From Aquitalea magnusonii (GTDB taxonomy: Bacteria; Pseudomonadota; Gammaproteobacteria; Burkholderiales; Chromobacteriaceae): DNA of 64,000 nucleotides. Of this stretch, positions 27,201-34,685 are shown piece by piece. Below the pieces are notes generated by a model, which made no database searches, was not told where the DNA came from, and saw nothing but the letters and a program-made list of their open reading frames with translations. The translations under genes and the position numbers were made by a program. How positions within the stretch are numbered: position 1 is the first letter of the stretch; each line of letters starts with the position of its first letter. Location of the stretch: NCBI RefSeq assembly GCF_002217795.2, contig NZ_AP018823.1, forward strand, positions 1,364,001 through 1,428,000, written 5' to 3'.

Positions 27201-27806
27201 ATGAATATTCTGCATATTGATGCCAGCATTCTTGGCGCACAGTCCATCACCCGTGACTTGTCTGCCGCCATCGTGCAGCAGTTGCAAGCCACACACCCGG
27301 ACGCCCGCGTGGTCTACCGCGATGTGGTGCAGCAGGAAATCCGTCACCTTACCGCTGCCATTGCCGGCGGATTCCGACCCAGCGGCGTAAGCACGTTTGA
27401 CGCAGCCACGCAGCAGGAACATCAGCTATCGGAATTGTTGCTGCAGGAATTCATGGCCAGCGATGTCATTGTCGTGGGCACCCCGATGTACAACTTTTCC
27501 GTTCCCACCCAGCTCAAGGCATGGCTGGATCGTCTGGCCCAGGCTGGGCGTACCTTCCAGTACACCGAGCGCGGCCCGGTTGGTCTGGCCGGTGGCAAGC
27601 GCGTGATTGTCGCCTCGGCCCGTGGTGGCTTCTATGCCGAAGGCCCGCTGGCACACATGGACTTCCAGGAAGGCTATCTGCGGGCATTCTTCGGCTTTCT
27701 GGGCATAGACGATGTGCAGTTCGTTCGCGCGGAAGGTGCATCCAAAGCTGCTGAAATCCGTCAGGCAGGCATTGCCAAAGCCAAAAGCGCCATTGCCAGC
27801 CTGTAA
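27201..27806 (+). CDS. azoR: FMN-dependent NADH:quinone/azo reductase
   Basis: A 201-residue flavodoxin-fold protein matching AzoR: MNILHIDASILGAQSITRDLSAAIV at the FMN phosphate site and GTPMYNFSVPTQLKAWLDRLAQAGRTFQYTERG through the active site. AzoR reduces quinones and azo dyes by two-electron transfer and limits electrophile stress. GAGATACCC precedes the start. It follows the hydrolase by 25 bp and precedes yciI by 26 bp, so all three form one unit. Confidence 0.93.
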   Translation: MNILHIDASILGAQSITRDLSAAIVQQLQATHPDARVVYRDVVQQEIRHLTAAIAGGFRPSGVSTFDAATQQEHQLSELLLQEFMASDVIVVGTPMYNFSVPTQLKAWLDRLAQAGRTFQYTERGPVGLAGGKRVIVASARGGFYAEGPLAHMDFQEGYLRAFFGFLGIDDVQFVRAEGASKAAEIRQAGIAKAKSAIASL

Positions 27807-27832
27807 CTCACCTTCCATACCGGAGAACAAAC

Positions 27833-28144
27833 ATGCTATTTGCCATTACCCTCCACTATCTGCGCCCGGAGCAGGAAGTCCAGGCACAACTGGAAGGCCA
27901 CAAGACATGGCTGGTCGACAATATCCGCCAAGGCCGCATCCTGTTTGCCGGCCCGCTGCTGGGCGGCACCGGCGGATACATCCTGGCATATGCTGAGCAG
28001 GAGGCAGAAATACAGCAGATGATTGCAGCCGACCCCTTTGCCATTCACCAACTGGCCGGCTTCAGCACGCAGGCCATTGCACCGGCCATTCGCGCCGGGC
28101 AATTCCCGCAGGCATGGGCAAACCAGGCCAAGGCCGTGGCTTGA
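27833..28144 (+). CDS. YciI family protein
   Basis: A 103-residue small alpha/beta barrel of the YciI/YCII type: HYLRPEQEVQAQLEGHKTWLVDNIRQGRILFAGPLLGGTGGYILAYA. Members act as small hydrolases or dehydrochlorinase-like enzymes; the cellular role is rarely known. GGAGAACAA precedes the ATG. It is the last gene of the azoR operon. Confidence 0.85.
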   Translation: MLFAITLHYLRPEQEVQAQLEGHKTWLVDNIRQGRILFAGPLLGGTGGYILAYAEQEAEIQQMIAADPFAIHQLAGFSTQAIAPAIRAGQFPQAWANQAKAVA

Positions 28145-28750
28145 CACTGCTGCGCGTGGCCGGGGCCGAACCGGCCATGCCGCATGTGCGTGGCGGAATT
28201 GATTGCCAGGCATGAGAACCACATGGCCGCTTTCCTGGTGAAAGTGGCCGTCTTTATCTGTAGCAAGCGGTGAGGCTTGCCTGCCCATGCCCATTCCACC
28301 TGGCGTCCTGTCCTTAGCGCGCGGGTGGCAATCCTGCATTGCCGACCTGCGCAATATCAAGCTGATGCACCTTCTGGGCAGGACATATAACGGGCTTGTT
28401 AAGTCGCTTTTGCTTGGTCGGACGCCTGCAGGCAAGGCCGGGCAATATTTAAATCTCAGGGCGCGCTTGTCATGCGATGGGGCAAGCCGGCGCGAGCAGC
28501 GCATGCTGGGTTATTGCTTACTTGATGTGTCCGGATGCAGAAGGTTTAGCTGGCTGGGATGGCAGCTTGAGTGGTGACATCTGCGCGCATGCAGGCCGGA
28601 GATGTGGTGCCTGGCTTTGTAAATGGCATAGTAAAAATGGTGTGATAGCATCACTTGCAAAGTACAGGGCAGGAGATGAACTGACACCCTGACTTGTAAT
28701 CATGTCAAATTCCGGAGTGCTTCGTCTTATGCAATTCAGCAGCAAAGTAA
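28145..28750. other. Intergenic region with one hairpin and no supported gene
   Basis: About 600 bp. Just after yciI a short stem (TGGCCGG at 28157, CCGGCCA at 28171) could slow transcription but lacks a T tract. The remaining open frames have no ribosome site or recognisable domain. The part nearest the diguanylate cyclase is AT-rich and probably holds its promoter. Confidence 0.5.
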
Positions 28751-29908
28751 ATGCCCATGCTCACCCTTGATTTACCAACGGTGCTGTTTTTATATTCAAG
28801 CTCGCTGCTGGCCGGTACCTTGGCCATGCTTTATGTATGGCACCATAACCGGAATAGGATGGGCCTTGGTTTTATTGCATTGGCGTTTGCCATGCTGGCA
28901 ACTGGTGGTGCGCTGGCCAGCGTGACGGAAAATAATCTGCTGCCCTGGCCAGGTTTTTGGCTGTATATTCATTTTTCTCTTGGCATTGGCGGCTATGCCA
29001 TCTTGTGGCTGGGATTGGCCGCGTTAAGCAGCCATTCATGGCGACGCTACCGGATTATTGCCTTTATCATTCCGATCTTATGGTTGCTAAGCGGCATATG
29101 GTCCGGGTTTGTCATGCAGAATACATTGCGTGCGGCAGCGTTTCATTTCAATTCATTTTTCTTTCTGCTGGCGGCGTCATTCTGCATTTGGCAGGATAGA
29201 CATATAGAACCGCTTTGTTCCAGATGGCTGCTTAGCCTGATTCTGCTAGGCAGTGCGCTGCTATATGGTGGTGAGTGTTATTGGATTCTCGCCGGGGCGT
29301 GGACAGTGCAGGAAATAGCCTGGGCGTTTTTTGCGCAAATCATTTGTAATTTCTCCCTGGTGCTGTTTGTGCTGACGATGTTGTCCGAACGTGCCGCCTT
29401 CCAGCTCAAGCAGGCCAGTGAGCGTGATGAGCTTACCGGCATCGGTAATCGGCGCTTCCTGTTTGCCCGTCTGCCGCCGCTGGCGCAGCCCGGCAGTGCC
29501 ATCATCATGATTGATGTTGACCATTTCAAACGGGCTAACGATACCTTTGGGCATCTGGGTGGGGACCGGTTACTGGCGGTGACGGCGCAAACCCTGCAGC
29601 GCGTGCTGCGCGCGGTGGATGTGATGGCGCGCTTTGGTGGTGAGGAATTTGTTGTCTTCCTGCCGGATATCAGCACACAAGACGCGCGTGAGATGGCGGA
29701 ACGCCTGCGCTGCGAGGCCGCGGCCCAGGAAATCGATCTGGGTGATGCCCGTTACAAGGTCACGATCAGCATCGGTCTGGTCTGCCTCGACCAGCCAGGC
29801 TGCAGTTGGGATGAGTGGATCAAGCTGGCCGACGCCGCCTGCTACCAGGCCAAGCAGCAGGGGCGTAACCGGGTCTGCCAACACCAGGCCGCTACGGTTG
29901 CGCCTTGA
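28751..29908 (+). CDS. Membrane diguanylate cyclase (GGDEF)
   Basis: A 385-residue protein with about seven N-terminal membrane helices (residues 5-205) and a C-terminal GGDEF domain. The active loop is GGEEF at 296-300. Five residues before it is an RxxD inhibitory site (RAVD, 287-290), so product inhibition by cyclic di-GMP is expected. It should make cyclic di-GMP and act on biofilm or motility; the autotransporter and chemoreceptors nearby are possible targets but no link is shown. A second in-frame ATG at 28757 is an alternative start. Confidence 0.92.
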   Translation: MPMLTLDLPTVLFLYSSSLLAGTLAMLYVWHHNRNRMGLGFIALAFAMLATGGALASVTENNLLPWPGFWLYIHFSLGIGGYAILWLGLAALSSHSWRRYRIIAFIIPILWLLSGIWSGFVMQNTLRAAAFHFNSFFFLLAASFCIWQDRHIEPLCSRWLLSLILLGSALLYGGECYWILAGAWTVQEIAWAFFAQIICNFSLVLFVLTMLSERAAFQLKQASERDELTGIGNRRFLFARLPPLAQPGSAIIMIDVDHFKRANDTFGHLGGDRLLAVTAQTLQRVLRAVDVMARFGGEEFVVFLPDISTQDAREMAERLRCEAAAQEIDLGDARYKVTISIGLVCLDQPGCSWDEWIKLADAACYQAKQQGRNRVCQHQAATVAP

Positions 29909-29987
29909 GGGTAAGTGCCGTGTGGTGCATGGCAGCTCCGGTCTTGTCTGCCCGCTTGGAGCAGGCAGCGCTCCAGGCGGCAGTGTT

Positions 29988-30335
29988 TCAGGGCTGATGG
30001 TAGCTCAGACTGTCTGGCGGAGCCTGCTTGCGGTCGTGCAAACCGTAATCCCTCTCCACCGTGGCCACGCGCAAGCGGTAAGCCGCAAAGATGCCTGCGC
30101 GTCCCTGTTGCTGTGCCGCGCGGTGATGCTCCAGGCGGCGCCATTGCTCAACTGCGGCGGCATCTCGCCAAAAAGACAAGGACAGCAGTTTTCCTGGCTG
30201 ACTGAGGCTGGCAAAGCGTTCGATGGAGATGAATCCTTCGATATCCTGCAACAGCGGCCTGAGTGCTGCCGCCATGTCCAGATAGGTTTGCTGCGCACCG
30301 GCAGCCGCTTCCACTTCGAAAATGACAGCGATCAT
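29988..30335 (-). CDS. Antibiotic biosynthesis monooxygenase (ABM) domain protein
   Basis: A 115-residue protein of the dimeric ferredoxin-like ABM fold: MIAVIFEVEAAAGAQQTYLDMAAALRPLLQDIEGFISIERFASL, then LSLSFWRDAAAVEQWRRLEHHRAAQQQGRAGIFAAYRLRVA. ABM proteins are cofactor-free monooxygenases or heme-related enzymes. I start at ATG 30335, with GAGG upstream. The gene begins 11 bp after the P450 stop, so the two are co-transcribed and may act on the same molecule. Confidence 0.85.
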   Translation of the reverse strand: MIAVIFEVEAAAGAQQTYLDMAAALRPLLQDIEGFISIERFASLSQPGKLLSLSFWRDAAAVEQWRRLEHHRAAQQQGRAGIFAAYRLRVATVERDYGLHDRKQAPPDSLSYHQP

Positions 30336-30345
30336 CTCATGCACC

Positions 30346-31446
30346 TCATGCAGTGAATTCGGGAAGGCGGACATTGGCTGAGCGGCGCCAGGTGTGCCGT
30401 GGCAGGGGCTGGTCACTCAGCCCGTGCGCCAACAGATGTTCGATACCCGTCATGGCAATCAGCCGGGCCCACGTCGCACCGGGGCAGGCATGCGCGCCCG
30501 CGCCAAAGGCCAGATTCTGTGCCGCGTCGGCCGCCGGGCCTGCCAGCAGGAGTAATACCGGATCACCAGCCTGCAGCGCATAGCCAGCCAGACTGATCGG
30601 GCAGGACGCAAAGCGGCGCGTATTCTGGATGGGGGGCAAATCGCCCAGCACATGGCTAATCCATGCCGCAGCACTGCCTTGCCATCCGCCGGCCTGTCCT
30701 TGCAGTAATCCCTGTCCGATCAGCCCGGTTGTTCCTTCCGCCGCTTGAAACCACAGGCCAATGGCATTGGCTACCGTCCACTGCCTGGCCGTGTCAGGCA
30801 AGTCCTGCTTAGCCATGGCCTGGCACAGGGCCTGCAACAGCGGGCCGGGGGCATCCAGTTGACACTGCATGCGGCTGCTCAGCCGGGCGGCGGCAGCCAT
30901 GCCGACGGATATTTCTTCTGCACTGCCGCCGGGGGCCACGCAACGCACAAAGGCCAGCACATCATCAATGAGTTCCGCCCAGTGCGGTGCCGCAATGCCG
31001 AACAGCTTGGCCAGCACCAGGATGGGCAGCCCATCGTTAAAGCGGGTGAGCGATGCGCCATCCAGCGGCTGGGGCAGGGCAAACCAGCCGGCAATGTCCC
31101 GGCTTGCCTGGTAAACCGTCGCTTGCGGAATACTATCCAGGGCCTGCTGCACGGCTGTTTTGAGCGCCAGATGCACTGGGCCATCATTCATGCGGACCAG
31201 CCTGGCAAAAATTTCCCCAGCAACAGTCGCGGACAAGGCTGCGGGAACCGGCTCATGTGGCGGGCGGACCATCAGCGCGGGGCAGTGCAGTGCGCTGCGG
31301 ACGATGGCATTGGCGGCGGCGACCCAGCAGCGCCGCTCCTGATCAAAAACCATACCCTGGACGGACAAGGTCTGGTAATCGGCGCGTGGATCGTCCTTGG
31401 TTGCAGCCGCAATGGCATCTGGCAGGGTGGGGGGGGTGGTAAGCAA
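30346..31446 (-). CDS. Divergent cytochrome P450 lacking ExxR
   Basis: A 366-residue protein. The heme-ligand loop FGAGAHACPG places Cys321 correctly, and AAEGTTGLIG matches the I-helix. Two conserved features are missing. Where P450s carry ExxR before PP..TRRFA, this one reads WISHVLGDLPPIQNTRRFA. The 25 or so residues of the meander between the K-prime region and the heme loop are also deleted. I choose a TTG start at 31446, with AAGGAG 6 nt upstream, over a GTG ten codons earlier. It is upstream of the ABM gene and divergent from an ArsR regulator. Confidence 0.83.
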   Translation of the reverse strand: MLTTPPTLPDAIAAATKDDPRADYQTLSVQGMVFDQERRCWVAAANAIVRSALHCPALMVRPPHEPVPAALSATVAGEIFARLVRMNDGPVHLALKTAVQQALDSIPQATVYQASRDIAGWFALPQPLDGASLTRFNDGLPILVLAKLFGIAAPHWAELIDDVLAFVRCVAPGGSAEEISVGMAAAARLSSRMQCQLDAPGPLLQALCQAMAKQDLPDTARQWTVANAIGLWFQAAEGTTGLIGQGLLQGQAGGWQGSAAAWISHVLGDLPPIQNTRRFASCPISLAGYALQAGDPVLLLLAGPAADAAQNLAFGAGAHACPGATWARLIAMTGIEHLLAHGLSDQPLPRHTWRRSANVRLPEFTA

Positions 31447-31519
31447 GCGTCTCTCCTTGGTAACAAGCAGCGTCACGATAAGGCTGGTTGCGCGGTGATG
31501 CTTCGCTTACCATCGAAAT

Positions 31520-32203
31520 ATGGATGAAGCGCATTTTGAAACCCAACTGGCCGCCTTGGCTGCCGCCATTGGCGAACGCACGCGGGTGCGCATATTGTGC
31601 GCACTGATGGATGGCCGCGCCTATACCGCAACCGAATTGAGCACGGTGGCCGATGTCACTGCCTCAACGGCGAGCAGCCACCTGGCGCGGCTGCAGCAGC
31701 AGCGCCTGATCGACTGTGTGCCGCAGGGCAGGCATCGTTACTTCCGGCTGGCCAGCGTGCAGGTGGCCGAAGCGCTGGAAAAGCTGATGGGGCTGGCGGG
31801 GAGCGAGCCGATCACCCCGCGCAGCAAGACCCCGCAACGCTTGCGTTTTGCCCGTACCTGCTATGACCACATGGCCGGGGAGCTTGCCGTGGCCCTGCAT
31901 GACCGACTGTGCCGCCAGGGCTGGCTGGATGCGCAACATTACACCCTGAGTGCCGCCGGTTTGCAGGCCCTGCAAGGCATCGGCTTATCGCTGGAAGCCA
32001 TACCTGCACAGCGCAAGTTTGCCTGTGCCTGTCTGGACTGGAGTGAGCGCCGCCCGCATCTTGGTGGCCACTTGGGCGCAGTGTTGCTGCAGGCATTTGA
32101 GAAACAGCGGTGGGTGGTGCGCCAACTGGATAGCCGCGCCTTGCAACTGACAGCCAGTGGCAAGAGGGCCTTGCAGGCGCATTTTGATTTGCTTCTCCCG
32201 TAA
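31520..32203 (+). CDS. ArsR-family regulator (divergent from the P450-ABM pair)
   Basis: A 227-residue protein. The winged helix lies at about residues 10-85 (RVRILCALMDGRAYTATELSTVADVTASTASSHLARLQQQRLI). A C-terminal extension of about 130 residues is longer than the minimal ArsR core and resembles the larger ArsR-like regulators that sense organic ligands. No metal-binding ELCVCDL-type cysteine motif is present. It starts very close to CCATCGAA at 31510, a motif also found near the other ArsR gene. Probably a repressor of the divergent P450. Confidence 0.88.
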   Translation: MDEAHFETQLAALAAAIGERTRVRILCALMDGRAYTATELSTVADVTASTASSHLARLQQQRLIDCVPQGRHRYFRLASVQVAEALEKLMGLAGSEPITPRSKTPQRLRFARTCYDHMAGELAVALHDRLCRQGWLDAQHYTLSAAGLQALQGIGLSLEAIPAQRKFACACLDWSERRPHLGGHLGAVLLQAFEKQRWVVRQLDSRALQLTASGKRALQAHFDLLLP

Positions 32204-32470
32204 AGGGCGGCCGGGCCGGGCTGCTGTCGGGCATGGCCTCCACACAGGATGGACGGCTGTGTACGGGCGGGATTGCCCGCGGCGCTGCGCGCCAGCAGGG
32301 CAAGCACAATCGTGTCGGTAAACCTCGCTGGTGTTGCTGCTCAGGCCGGGCATCCAGGCTGTTGGCAATGCCTGTCACATGGCAGCCTCAGTCGCAGACA
32401 ATACGCGCAGCCCCCGGTAGTCGTCCCCGCGGTACACCGCACGCGCGCGTTTGCAGCGCCGGTCGCGATG

Positions 32471-32794
32471 TCATGGCTGGGTATCTTTTTCCTGCAGAAT
32501 CAGCCCAAGCAAGCCGGGAAAGCGTTGCTCAATATCCTGGCGGCGCAACTGGGCCATGCGGCTGTTGCCACGATCCACCTGACGGATCAGGCCGGCTTCG
32601 CGCAGGATGCGAAAATGGTGTGAGCGCGTGGCCTTGCTTAACTGCAAGCCGAACGAAGTGCAATGCCGCTCGGCATCTTCCACATCTTCCAGCAGTGCCT
32701 TGACCACCCGGCGGCGTGTCGGGTCCGCCAGTGCCATCAATACTTTACCCAGTTCAATTTCATCCCGGTCAGGGTGGCCTTGCTCATCTGGCAT
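32471..32794 (-). CDS. ArsR-family regulator (divergent from afsA)
   Basis: A 107-residue winged-helix protein: VLMALADPTRRRVVKALLEDVEDAERHC and LQLSKATRSHHFRILREAGLIRQVDRGNSRMAQLRRQDIEQRFPGLL. It has the ArsR size and fold without the metal cysteine pair. The gene is divergent from the AfsA operon with a 159-bp intergenic region that holds a perfect palindrome at the predicted afsA transcription start, so it is the best candidate repressor or signal sensor of that operon. Confidence 0.88.
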   Translation of the reverse strand: MPDEQGHPDRDEIELGKVLMALADPTRRRVVKALLEDVEDAERHCTSFGLQLSKATRSHHFRILREAGLIRQVDRGNSRMAQLRRQDIEQRFPGLLGLILQEKDTQP

Positions 32795-32817
32795 TCATTC
32801 CTCTCCAAAAAATTCAT

Positions 32818-32847
32818 TTGACATATTGTATGGCGCTGTTCTATAAA
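32818..32847 (+). promoter_or_regulatory. Predicted sigma-70 promoter of the afsA operon
   Basis: TTGACA at 32818-32823 and TATAAA at 32842-32847 are separated by 18 bp, a near-consensus promoter. Transcription would begin near 32854, at the left arm of the palindrome at 32853-32872 and about 100 bp before the afsA ATG. Confidence 0.6.
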
Positions 32848-32852
32848 GCACT

Positions 32853-32872
32853 GGTTCGAAGATATTCGAACC
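32853..32872. promoter_or_regulatory. Perfect palindrome GGTTCGAA-GATA-TTCGAACC (candidate ArsR operator)
   Basis: Eight-bp arms around a 4-bp spacer, covering the predicted afsA start site. It lies 81 bp before afsA and 59 bp before the divergent ArsR gene. Overlap with +1 fits repression. A related TTCGATGG element follows at 32873-32880. Confidence 0.6.
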
Positions 32873-32953
32873 TTCGATGGGTGTCAAACCATACGCGCAT
32901 GATGATAGTGCGAGTTGCGAAATCTTGTGCACTTTAAGAACAGGAGTTGATCG

Positions 32954-34003
32954 ATGAAGATTGATCTTGGCTACGCCTCGCCGGGTCTGGCTTACGAAAG
33001 CACCGTTCCGCGACATATGGTGCACCGCGCAGCAGTCAGCGAAGTGTTTCTGACCGGCGGGCTGCCCTGCAGTGATCTGCACTTTCAGTGCAGCGCGCAA
33101 TTACCGCGTGCGCATCGCTATTTTAGTGATCACACCCACCCGCAGTCACACTATGACATGCTGCTGTTGCTGGAGGTATTCCGTCAGGCTTCGATTTATA
33201 TTGCCCACGCCTTTCTGAAGGTCAGCATGCAGGACAAATTCATCTATCTGGATAGCGATACCCGGCTGCTGCAACGCTCCGCGCTGTTGATGCGCGATTG
33301 CCCCGCCACCGCGCTGGTGGATGTGAAAGTGGTGGATGAATATGTGCGCAACGGCGTGCGCGCCGGGGTGACGCTGGACATGAGCTTGCTGATCCAGGGG
33401 GAGGCCGCCGCACACAAGCGCATGGGCATCCGCTGGATGGATGAGGCCAGTTGGAAGCGCATGCGGGCCAAGGCCATGCATAAAGTCATCGTCAATGCCG
33501 ACCCGCAGATTCAGCGCCCGGCACCGGCCCAACCCTCGCTGGTGGGGCGGGCCTATGCCGGTAATGTGGTGGTGGGGGCGCATATCCAGGAGCAGGATGG
33601 CGCGTTGACCGTTCCGGTGATTGTCGATCAGGGCAATGCCGGCATTTTCGACCATCCGCTCGATCACATTCCCGGCATGTTGCTGCTGGAAGCCTTCCGC
33701 CAGACCGCGCTGATTGCCGCCAACCGTTACCAGGGCATCAATCCGGAAGAGGTGCTGCTGTCGCGCTGCCAGGTGCGCTTCACCCGCTTTGGCGAATTCG
33801 GCCTTGCCACCAGTTGCCGCCTGACCAGCGATGCAGTCTGCCTGGCTGACGATCATGAAACGGTGCTGATGTCCTTGTTGATCGAGCAGGAAGGCCAGGT
33901 GATTGCCACCGCTTCGCTGGAGCTTGCTGCGCTGGCCGCTGCTGCCGATGTGCGCCTGACCGCGCCGCTGTCGCTGACACAAACGCAGCCAGCAGGGGTG
34001 TGA
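32954..34003 (+). CDS. AfsA-family double-hotdog protein (A-factor/gamma-butyrolactone synthase-like)
   Basis: A 349-residue protein with two copies of the AfsA hotdog domain. Copy 1 (about 15-180) has the HMVHRAAVSEVFLT entry and LLLLEVFRQ at 70-78; copy 2 (about 199-345) has HPLDHIPGMLLLEAFRQ at 234-250. AfsA/ScbA/BarX enzymes join a beta-ketoacyl chain to dihydroxyacetone phosphate, the first step toward gamma-butyrolactone signals in Streptomyces; MmfL makes furan signals. AGGAG precedes the start. It heads an operon with a HAD phosphatase, P450 and exporter. Family match is strong; the product in this organism is unknown. Confidence 0.88.
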   Translation: MKIDLGYASPGLAYESTVPRHMVHRAAVSEVFLTGGLPCSDLHFQCSAQLPRAHRYFSDHTHPQSHYDMLLLLEVFRQASIYIAHAFLKVSMQDKFIYLDSDTRLLQRSALLMRDCPATALVDVKVVDEYVRNGVRAGVTLDMSLLIQGEAAAHKRMGIRWMDEASWKRMRAKAMHKVIVNADPQIQRPAPAQPSLVGRAYAGNVVVGAHIQEQDGALTVPVIVDQGNAGIFDHPLDHIPGMLLLEAFRQTALIAANRYQGINPEEVLLSRCQVRFTRFGEFGLATSCRLTSDAVCLADDHETVLMSLLIEQEGQVIATASLELAALAAAADVRLTAPLSLTQTQPAGV

Positions 34004-34004
34004 G

Positions 34005-34685
34005 ATGCGTACTCCGAAGATGATCTGGTTTGATTTTGGCGGCGTGCTGTCTCCGCCCATTCCCGCCTTGTTCCAGCAATACCAACAAAAGACCGGCCTG
34101 GCCCCGGCGCAATTGCAGCAAGCCATGCGCGATGTGGCCGCCCAGATGGCACTGCCGATGCTGGCCCCGGTGGAAAATGCCGTCATCAGTGAGGCGGAGT
34201 GGGGCCGGCGGCTGGAAAACGCCTTGCGCATGCGTCATCCCGAAATTGACCTGTCCCGCGCCCGGCTGCGCGAATTTGGCGCGCAGTGGTTTGCCGGGGT
34301 CAGCCCGAACCGGACCATGCTGCAGGCGGTGCGCCAGTTGAAAGCCGCTGGCTATCAGGTGGGCATTCTCACCAACAATGTGCTGGAGTGGGAGCCACAC
34401 TGGCGAGCCATGTTGCAACTGGACAGCGTGGTGGAGCTGGTGGTGGATTCATGCAAGGAAGGCTGCCGCAAACCCGATGCCCGCTTTTTTGCCATTGCGG
34501 CGCAACGGGCGGCGGTTCAGCCCGCTGACTGCCTGCTGATCGACGATGTGCAAGAGAATATCGAAGCGGCGGCCAGCCTGGGCTGGCACACCCTGTGGTT
34601 CCAGGATAATGCCCAGACACTGCTGGAGCTGGAAAACATCACCAGGGTGGCCCTGCGTGAGCACATGGAGCTGGCCGCAATATGA
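34005..34685 (+). CDS. HAD-IA family hydrolase (phosphatase-like)
   Basis: A 226-residue haloacid-dehalogenase-fold protein. Motif I is IWFDFGGVLS with nucleophile Asp10; the usual second Asp is Gly, as in several HAD-IA phosphatases. GILTNN is motif II, DSCKEGCRKPDARFF gives the Lys of motif III, and LLIDDVQENIEAA is motif IV. Its start is 1 bp after the afsA stop. A phosphatase is just what an AfsA pathway needs to remove the phosphate left by dihydroxyacetone phosphate, the role of MmfP in methylenomycin furan synthesis. Confidence 0.88.
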   Translation: MRTPKMIWFDFGGVLSPPIPALFQQYQQKTGLAPAQLQQAMRDVAAQMALPMLAPVENAVISEAEWGRRLENALRMRHPEIDLSRARLREFGAQWFAGVSPNRTMLQAVRQLKAAGYQVGILTNNVLEWEPHWRAMLQLDSVVELVVDSCKEGCRKPDARFFAIAAQRAAVQPADCLLIDDVQENIEAAASLGWHTLWFQDNAQTLLELENITRVALREHMELAAI

